Source of the DNA: Saposhnikovia divaricata
Taxonomy: Eukaryota > Streptophyta > Magnoliopsida > Apiales > Apiaceae
NCBI GenBank assembly: GCA_036435485.1
Contig: CM071598.1
Location: 43,538,501 to 43,602,500, forward strand
DNA length: 64,000 nt
Direction: 5' to 3'
Part shown: piece by piece, positions 56,565 through 64,000 of the stretch
How positions within the stretch are numbered: position 1 is the first letter of the stretch
Layout: the number at the start of each line of letters is the position of its first letter
The notes under the pieces: model-generated
What the model was told of the DNA's origin: nothing
Database searches by the model: none
The model's input: only the letters and a program-made list of their open reading frames with translations
Program-made: the position numbers and the translations under genes

Positions 56565-56819
56565 ATGTTTACTCTAAGTCCAGCCTTCAAAAAATTGAAG
56601 AACAGAGTAAAGGAATTAATTTCTCTTAACAAACTTATTGACAGCTTTGATCGGAAGTACAAGCAAGCTTCTTTAATGGAAAGAAGAAATCGAACTACTT
56701 TACAAATCGCTGTAGATTTTGCAGAACTCAGAAGGCTTATCAATAGGAGAAGTGACGTAAAATTAAAATATGAATCCTGCAGAATTATACTACTGGAAGA
56801 AGCCAACTTGATAGGTTAA
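56565..56819 (+). CDS. Viral ORF V, small 84-aa protein of unknown function
   Basis: ATG at 56565, two bases after the ORF IV stop, 84 codons, no breaks. Helical, rich in Lys/Arg/Glu/Leu (ERRNRTTLQIAVDFAELRRL). The second copy (57941-57687) is almost identical, which shows that the frame was real. I do not recognise a family. It lies in an endogenised, presumably silent element. Confidence 0.6.
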   Translation: MFTLSPAFKKLKNRVKELISLNKLIDSFDRKYKQASLMERRNRTTLQIAVDFAELRRLINRRSDVKLKYESCRIILLEEANLIG

Positions 56820-57225
56820 AGCAGATTCGGAGGAGGTAAATTCTCAGCAATAATAATAATAATCCTGGAGCAATCATGCTTGCCTTTGAATAAAGATAAT
56901 GGTATCTGCTTTTTAGTAGTGGAAAGAGGCATTATTGAATGTCTTTTTTAAAGTATTTTGTTTTCTTGTAAAAAGAAGAAACATTATTATTGTGTCGATG
57001 GGGCCCAATGAGCACCCGGCAACAATAATGTTATCTTTTAGTTAAAGTTGTTTATTTTTTATAATAATTCAGTTTGTAATAGTGTGTATGACTCTCTATA
57101 TAATGGGAGCTTTGTATCATTGTTGAGTACGCTTGAATAACATCTCATTTTTCTTCTATTCTCTCTTGCTCATGTGCTGAGCCCCTTTCTTACTCAAAAT
57201 AGTATTGCTGCTTCCGCATACAGTT
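56820..57225 (+). promoter_or_regulatory. Viral intergenic region and promoter
   Basis: Contains AATAAAG at about 56890 (possible poly(A) signal), a conserved TCTATATAATGG TATA box at 57095-57106, and CTTTGTATCATTGTTGAG just after it, as expected for a pregenomic RNA start. Repeated in the forward piece at 62560-62760 and inverted at 62132-62557. Confidence 0.7.
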
Positions 57226-57686
57226 TGGTATCAAAGCCATAGTTGTTCATAGCCCTGGTTAAGGTACACCCTTCTACCTTCTTCTTTTTAATTAATGTCT
57301 GAAGATAGCTAACTCTCTGTTGTGGAAGGTTGGATATTCTAAGTAAAGTAAGTATGTAAAAAAAAAAATCAAAAAACTGAAATATTTTTAGTGTTTTCTT
57401 AAAATGTCATCTTTTATCCCGAGAGATAAAATGGGAGTTTTCTGGATGATTTCATAAAAGAAAATTTTTGCTAAAAATATTTCACATCTTTGATTTTGTG
57501 GATTTTATCCGTCTGTCCACAATAATAATGTTTCTTCTTTTTACAAGAAAACAAAATACTTTAAAAAAGACATTCAATAATGCCTCTTTCCACAACTAAA
57601 AAGCAGATTCCATTATCTTTATTCAAAGGCAAGCATGATTGCTCCAGGATTATTATTGCTGAGAATTTACCTCCTCCGAATCTGCT

Positions 57687-57941
57687 TTAACCTATCAAGT
57701 TGGCTTCTTCCAGAAGTATAATTCTACAGGATTCATATTTTAATTTTACGTCACTTCTCCTATTGATAAGCCTTCTGAGTTCTGCAAAATCTACAGCGAT
57801 TTGTAAAGTAGTTCGATTTCTTCTTTCCATTAAAGAAGCTTGCTTGTACTTCTGATCAAAGCTGTCAATAAGTTTGTTAAGAGAAATTAATTCCTTTTCT
57901 CTTTTCTTCAATTTTCTAAAGGCTGGACTTAGAGTAAACAT
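57687..57941 (-). CDS. Viral ORF V, inverted copy
   Basis: 84 codons from the ATG at 57941, intact, differing from the forward copy at only a few residues. Function unknown. Confidence 0.6.
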   Translation of the reverse strand: MFTLSPAFRKLKKREKELISLNKLIDSFDQKYKQASLMERRNRTTLQIAVDFAELRRLINRRSDVKLKYESCRIILLEEANLIG

Positions 57942-57943
57942 GA

Positions 57944-59311
57944 TTAATTTGTCGGATCCTTTCCTTTGCCAGAATTTTTCTGAGCATACAATTGAATCAT
58001 AGCATCCCAATAATCTGATAGGGAAGGCGGGTCCTCTTGGACAGTTTCTTCAGCTTGAGATTCACCTGCTAGACAATTATAAGTATTAGAATCCATTGAT
58101 CCCTGCGAAGAAGTTGTCTTCATTGATTGATCATCTTCCTTTGCGGAGGATTGAGAAGGAAAAGTGCTAAAAAATTGTTTCTTCATGAAATCTAGAACTC
58201 GAACCATTATTTCTTGTTCTGATTCTGTTGGATATTCCTTCTGAAAATAATCTCTCATGTTAGTCATTAATGGTTGAGAACTTTGATTCCTGGGGATTTT
58301 ATCTTTCTCTTCTGAGATAACTCCATGGATATGAACCACTATTTTTTGGATATCCTCGCTGCTCATCTTATTCCACCATTTGTAGAAAAAGTTTCTTTGA
58401 AGAACTGGGATATGCAATTGCTTATCCTTTGATACTGATACAGTCCATCGCCAAATCCATGGGATTTGAAATTTTGTAAAGAATAAAAATGGACATTGTC
58501 CAAAAATTAATCTTGTGGATAATTTGGAGATCATTAGACTATTGTCACACCAAGGTTTGTATAAATCCTTGAGTTCTTTGGGTAAGATTTCCAGAGAGGG
58601 ACCAAATTTTGACCACCATTCATAAAACCAATTTGGAACTTGCTTATTAAGCAGGTCAGGATTAACAGAGAAAAACCAAGAATGCTTATTCTTAGGGTTT
58701 TGGTAATAAAAAGCTTTAGTAAAAGCTTGGATATAATCCCAATAGTTGAAGTAAACATAGTTACCTTATGAAATTCTAACAACTTTGTCAGTATTTGGAC
58801 TAAGTCCCCATTCTCTTGGTGATAATATCTTATTGATATGGCATTTACTGAAGTTTATAAAACTTTCAGGGTTATTATTTTGGTAATGATGAGTAACAGT
58901 TATCGATTCGGTAACTGATAATAGAATTTCTAAATGGTGCCTGGCTTGATTATGCAAACCCAGGTATCCTCTTGATTCAAGATATCGGGTTCGTAATACC
59001 CAACCATCATTAGGACTTATTTGTAAGTCTTCTTCTTCAAGAAACAGAATATTTTCTGTAACAGGATTTTCGAAATATTCTTTCTCCTGAAAAGCATCAG
59101 TAATAGCTATATCTTTATAGGTAGAAGAGGAAGGTATATCTTCCTTTTTTGGAGGTGCAGGTAATTGCTGCATATTTCGATTTTGATTTTGGAATACTGT
59201 CCAATCTCCTATTATTGGAACAGTTGAATTCGGACGAGGTAACATATTGTTACTCCTATATCCTCGACCACGGTTATAACCGCGACCTCTTCCATTATTA
59301 GGGGTTGACAT
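57944..59311 (-). pseudogene. Viral ORF IV, inverted copy, one stop
   Basis: Starts MSTPNNGRGRGYNRGRGYR at 59311 and reads through the site where the forward copy stops. Its own stop is at 58766-58768, a site that is open in the forward copy. The remainder is open to 57944. Same aromatic and Ser/Glu-rich features as the forward copy. Confidence 0.75.
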
Positions 59312-61930
59312 TACGGGTTAAATAATCAGCAAGAGAATTATTTTCTCCTTTTATATATTGAATATCAAATTCAAAAGCTGACAGCTGAGCTTGCCAACCT
59401 GCAAAAATTTGTTTTGCTACAAGATTCTTGACATATTTTTAAATAATTGATTTAGCTGAGCTACAATCAATTCTTAACAGAAATTTCTGATTTAGTAAAT
59501 CACTCTGAAATTTAGTGATACATTTAATAATTGAAAGCATTTCTTTTTTAATAGTCGAGTATTTCGTCTGAGTAGGATTCCATTTTCCTGATGTAAATCT
59601 TACTAAGACTTCTTTTGAAGTTTCAGGAATTACTTGCTTTAATATTCCTCCATAGCCTATATTAGAGGCATCTGTTTCAACAATTTTGAAATATTTTGGA
59701 TTGGCCAAAGATAAACAGGGTAAGCATTTTACTTTTGTTTTAATCTTTTGGACCGCTTGAGAATGTTTCTCTGTCCAAGGTTCAGGTTTTTTCCTGAGTC
59801 TCGCATACAGTATTGCTGTATCTTGTGCTAAATTACCATAGTAATCTGAAATATAATTCAGACTTCCTAAAAATCTCTGTAACTGCTTTTTTTCAGTTAT
59901 TATATTAGGAAATTTTGAAGCAAATTCAATACTTCTGTCTATAGGAATAATTTTTCCTTGATTAATCATATGGCCTAAAAATATAACTTGAGTTTGAAAT
60001 AATTTCATTTTAGGAGCAGATATGACTAATCCATTATGTTTTATCAAATTCTTAAATATTTTTAAGTGTTTGATATGTTGTTCAACTGTTTTAGAGAATA
60101 CTAAAACATCATCTATGTAAACAATTACAAATTCAGTATAGGGATTAAATATATCATTCATTATATTCTGAAATTCAGAAGGGGCATTTTTCTGACCGAA
60201 AGGAAGGACATTCCATTCATAATGACCAAAAGGGACTGTAAAGGCAGTTTTATATCTATCAGATTCATTAATCTGTATCTGCCAATATCCTGATTTCATA
60301 TCGAATTTAGAAAAGATTAAAGCATCGCTTAATCTATCTAACAAATCCTTTTTGTTAGGGATTGGATATCTAATCCATTTTAACACTTTATTAAGAGGTT
60401 TATAGTTAATAACTAATCTAGGGACTCCTCTTTCCTTTTCTGCAGCATTATTAACATAAAATGCTGTACAACTCCAAGGGGATTTAGACTTTCGAATTAT
60501 GCCTTTTTCTAAAAGAGAATTTATCTCTTTTTCACATAACTCTAAGTATTCTTGGTTCATTTGGGCTGGCCTAGCCTTAGTAGGAATTTGGTTTTCATTA
60601 AAACCATCTATATAAGGAAGAGAAACAACATGTTTCTTTCTATTCCAGAAAGCATTAGGGAGGTCATTAAAAACCTCATCATTGAATTGTTTTTCAATGA
60701 TCTTTATTTGATTTTTAATATTAGGATTCTTGAGTTGTTCATTAATACTCAAAACTTTTATTTCTTCTTTAAGAAAACATAATTGATTTTCTTTGCCAAG
60801 AAGACGATCTCTCACCTCATTAAGAATTCGAGTTTGAGGATCGGTAACAAATTCAAATTTTATGCTTTTACCTTCTATTATGGTAGAAATTCCAGTTTGA
60901 TCAACATTGTTGAGGGGCGTAATATTGTGCAGGAAAGGTGTTCCTAAAATTATTCTATGGTTAATATTCTTTATTAGAATAAAAGATGTGGGAAGACAAA
61001 TGTCTTGGTTGCAAATATAAGCGTTTTGCAATTTATACCTAACTTGGAGCTTGTCTCCAGCAGCATGAGAAATGGATTGGGTAGGGATTATTCCCTCTTT
61101 AATACAGTTCAAATCAGCTCCACTATCAACTAGAGCTATCTCATCTTTAAGAATAATTTTTCTATCTATCATAAGAGTAACTTTAATATACCATCTTTGA
61201 GAGGTTACTTGTTCTAAAAGATTTAAATATTCTGTAACTTCATTGTTACTAGTAGATGAGATATTCTTTTGTTCTTCCTTTTTAGAGGAGGAAGGTTTTT
61301 CTTCTAACAAAGTAATTCTTTGTGCTAACAGGGTGTTATTATGCTTGATCTGACTAATTTCATATTTTAATAAATTAACTTCTTGTTTCAAATCTTTAAT
61401 GGAAACAGGAGTTTCTTTTTTAGTAGATTGCTGAAATCTATCTATAACCTCACTAAATTGGTAAGGTGCTTCTATAACTATAGGAGTTTCTTTTTCCTTA
61501 TTATCTTTAATAAGGGCTTCGAGCATTTGCTTCTTTAACTCAAAATTCGTAATTGATTCTATAATTTTTAAGGCTCGATCTTGATCAGCCGTTAAGACAT
61601 TTAATCCATTCATATCTACTATGGATTTGTAATAATTTAATTCATTACAGTGACAATCATTATTGTTAGAATTAACTGAGTCTGAAGAGGACTCGTAAAT
61701 TAAGGCTAAGTCTTCATCATTAGAAGATTCTTTTTCTTCATCTGAACTATGAAGCATGACCTTTTCTAATTGTGAACGTAATTGTTCATCTTCTATTTCA
61801 TTAAGAGCTTTCTTTGTCCAACATTGGTTGGCATAATGGCCAACTTTGCCACACTTATGGCAAGTTATATCAATCTTTTTGGCCTTTCTTTTCTTTTTAT
61901 TCGGGACAAAAGGTCTTTCTTTTGATTAAG
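59298..61930 (-). pseudogene. Viral polyprotein (zinc knuckle-protease-RT-RNase H), inverted copy
   Basis: Uninterrupted from the zinc knuckle (about 61865-61820, all CCHC ligands present: CHKCGKVGHYANQC) through protease VDSGADLNC (about 61130), RT YIDDVLVFS (about 60123-60095) and RNase H ETDASNIGYGG (about 59680) to a stop at 59439-59441, within the RNase H C-terminal part. This shows that capsid and pol were one frame in the ancestor. The 5' side is out of frame because of the deletion at about 61930, and there is no start region, so no polyprotein can be made. Confidence 0.88.
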
Positions 61931-62129
61931 AATTTCTAATCTCTGGTCAAGGGTAAGATAATGATCCCACCATCCTCTGATTTGTCCTACAAATCCAGTT
62001 GAAATGAAGGATGCTATAGCACTGTCAGTGCTTCCGTTCTGTTTACAAACAGTGGAATACACAATCATTCTATGTATAACATCGAAAATTTGTTTTTCGT
62101 TTAAACCATCAACATTCCATTCGTAGATG
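61931..62129 (-). pseudogene. Capsid-region fragment between two deletion junctions
   Basis: About 200 bases corresponding to 51765-51974 of the forward copy (CKQNGSTDSAIASFISTG...). Upstream it is fused to the primer site through shared GCCAT; downstream it is fused to the region before the zinc knuckle through shared AATCA, which shifts the frame. Confidence 0.85.
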
Positions 62130-62557
62130 GCTTTGATACCAAACTGTATGCGGAAGCAGGAATACTATTTTAAGTAAGAAAGGGGCTCAGCACATGAGCA
62201 AGAGAGAATAGAAGAAAAATGAGATGTTATTCAAGCGTACTCAACAATGATACAAAGCTCTCATTATATAGAGAGTCATACACACTATTACAAACTGAAT
62301 TATTATAAAAAACAAACAACTTTAACTAAAAGATAACATTATTGTTGCCGGGTGCTTATTGGGCCCCATCGATACAATAATAATGTTTCTTCTTTTTACA
62401 AGAAAACAAAATACTTTAAAAAAGATATTCAATAATGCCTCTTTCCACTACTAAAAAGCAGATTCCATTATCTTTATTCAAAGGCAAGCATGATTGCTCC
62501 AGGATTATTATTATTATTGCTGAGAATTTACCTCCTCCGAATCTGCTTTAACCTGTC

Positions 62558-63004
62558 AATATAATGTTATCTTTTAGTTAAAGTTGTTTGCTTTTTATAA
62601 TAATTCAGTTTGTAATAGTGTGTATGATTCTCTATATAATGAGAGCTTTGTATCATTGTTGAGTACGCTTGAATAACATCTCATTTTTTCTTCTATTCTC
62701 TCTTGTTCATGTGTTGAGCCCCTTTCTTACTTAAAATAGTATTGGTGCTTCCGCATACAGTTTGGTATCAGAGCCATAGTTGTTCATAGCCCTGGTTAAG
62801 GTACACCCTTCTCTTCTTCTTTTTAATTAATGTCTGAAGATAGCTAACTCTCTGTTGTGGAAGGTTGGATGTTCTAAGTAAAGTAAGTATGTAAAAAAAA
62901 AGTCAAAAAACCGAAATATTTTTAGTGTTTTCTTAAAATGTCATCTTTTATCCCGAGAGATAAAATGGGAGTTTTCTGGATGATTTCATAAAAGAAAATT
63001 TTTG
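62558..63004 (+). mobile_element. Endogenous pararetrovirus, short forward piece
   Basis: Intergenic region with TATA box (about 62630-62640), primer site 62763-62774 and leader up to 63004, where it stops and non-viral flank duplicate begins ten bases later. Confidence 0.88.
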
Positions 63005-63014
63005 GTGTGCCATT

Positions 63015-63350
63015 TATTGCGGCCTTTTGGACCAATTTGGGTTATTTTTGGTGTTCTCTAATCAAAGGATTTCCCTTTGATTAGATTTTATTTTTCCAGT
63101 TGATTAGATTTTATTTTTATTTTTCATTGAAATAATGTTTTTAATATCACTAAGATTTAGGAATAATTTTGTTGTGTTATTTACTTTAATATTAATTATA
63201 ATGTTATTTTTTATTTAGTTTTCTTATTTTTTCAAGTGAGAAGACTTTGGGAAGTCTCTTTTCGGACTTTAAAGTCTTATTATCTAAATTCCGAGAACAT
63301 CTATGCATTCCATTCGGTTAGATGATATACTTTATTGAATGAAAGAAACT

Positions 63351-63404
<54 letters not shown>

Positions 63405-63739
63405 GCACTCCATAGCAAACACCTTATATAACAAACAATAAAGAACACCTCATATCTAATATAATTTAAGAGTTCCGTCATAGCACCCAATACAAAAAGT
63501 TGTTATTTTTTTACCCTCTAGCAAGCCAGCAAAAAAAAATTTGAAAATTTAATGTTCATTGATGACGTCATCAGTGACGTCATCAATGAACAGTAATTTT
63601 CAATTTTTTTTCAGACTTGATAGAGGGTAAAAAAATAACAACTTTTTGTATTGGGTGCCCCTGGCGGGGCCAAAGGATCTAATAGATCTAAGGTGTTATT
63701 TGTTGTTTGTTATATAAGAGTGTTCTGTATGGAGCAAAG

Positions 63740-63787
<48 letters not shown>

Positions 63788-64000
63788 TCTAATTCATCTT
63801 TTATAGTTTGGTATCAGAGCCATAGTTGTTCATAGCCCTGGTTAAGGTACACCCTTCTACCTTCTTCTTTTTAATTAATGTCTGAAGATAGCTAAATCTC
63901 TGTTGTGGAAGGTTGGATGTTCTAAGTAAAGTAAGTATGTAAAAAAAAAGTCAAAAAACCGAAATATTTTTAGTGTTTTCTTAAAATGTCATCTTTTATC
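63015..64000. repeat. Flank-plus-viral-leader duplication, right copy
   Basis: Repeats 48526-49581: flank, (TA)n at 63351-63401, MITE 63402-63742, (TA)n 63743-63787, primer site 63809-63820 and leader to the window end. The window therefore ends at the start of what may be another viral copy. Confidence 0.93.
63402..63742. mobile_element. MITE flanked by (TA)n, second copy
   Basis: Same element as 48954-49296, including GGGTGCCCCTGGCGGGGCC. Here the core palindrome is cleaner (TTGATGACGTCATCAGTGAC around 63560). Confidence 0.8.

Larger units (their letters stand above)
49386..57518 (+). mobile_element. Endogenous pararetrovirus, forward copy (Caulimoviridae-like)
   Basis: More than one genome length: primer site (49389-49400), leader, movement protein, capsid/protease/RT/RNase H polyprotein, two further ORFs, intergenic region with TATA box (57095-57104), then primer site and leader again (57226-57518). 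There are no LTRs and no integrase, but the terminal redundancy expected of a circular, terminally overlapping genome. The viral part begins almost exactly at the primer site. All large ORFs except the last contain breaks, so this is a fossil. Confidence 0.92.
57519..62557 (-). mobile_element. Endogenous pararetrovirus, inverted copy with internal deletions
   Basis: Joined to the forward copy at about 57518/57519. On the minus strand it runs: end of ORF V and intergenic region (62557-62142), primer site (62141-62130), then directly a mid-capsid segment. Leader, movement protein and capsid N-terminus are deleted, and a second deletion lies near 61930. Pol, ORF IV and ORF V follow, and the copy ends within the intergenic region. 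Orientation flips again at 62557/62558. Confidence 0.92.

Noticed and set aside
49386..57518. LTR retrotransposon as explanation for the 49-57 kb element
   Set aside because: A movement protein is present, no integrase domain is seen, and the terminal repetition comprises the promoter, primer site and leader in circular-permutation order rather than TG...CA LTRs.

Overview
The window is a stretch of a flowering-plant (eudicot) nuclear chromosome. Genes are interrupted by short GT-AG introns, intergenic DNA is AT-rich, and transposable elements of many classes are nested in one another. The closest recognisable plant-specific gene is an intact STR-type ABCG half-transporter, which suggests a host of arbuscular mycorrhizal fungi; the species cannot be read from the sequence.

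Left part (1-8.4 kb): an LTR remnant, a 2.06-kb segment that occurs again at 33.18-35.24 kb, a 3'-truncated Ty1/copia element on the minus strand with a 735-bp LTR, and an AT-rich block of imperfect tandem repeats. Gene-bearing part (8.4-32.2 kb): cytosolic phenylalanyl-tRNA synthetase beta subunit (19 exons, 595 aa), a J-domain protein (321 aa), STR-type ABC transporter (4 exons, minus, 808 aa), an intronless CYP59-like cyclophilin/RRM/zinc-knuckle protein (502 aa), a frameshifted TIR-domain fragment (minus) and a three-exon plant mobile domain (PMD) gene (minus, 516 aa). The genes look like independent units, with no operon-like logic.

Right part (33-64 kb) is almost entirely repeats. A palindrome-rich DNA element (34.86-41.41 kb) carries inside it a smaller element with a 9-bp target duplication, a complete but broken Ty1/copia retrotransposon (36191-40847, LTRs about 98% identical) and a small element sitting in a (TA)n tract. 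Further right are LTR fragments, a Stowaway-like MITE and several elements flanked by long (TA)n tracts. From 49386 to 63004 lies an endogenous pararetrovirus (Caulimoviridae-like) array: a nearly full-length forward copy, an inverted copy with two microhomology-bounded deletions, and a short forward piece. About 1 kb of left flank reappears at the right end of the window, again running into viral leader sequence.

The most unusual signal is a set of non-autonomous DNA elements (8.05-8.44, 25.70-26.50, 35.34-35.71, 34.86-41.41 kb, truncated copy at 2.08-2.43 kb). Their termini carry two or three spaced iterations of a CCCAAAATA-type motif pointing inward, and their cores consist of clusters of short hairpin words that differ completely from element to element. 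One has a perfect 9-bp target duplication, pointing to Mutator-type mobilisation.
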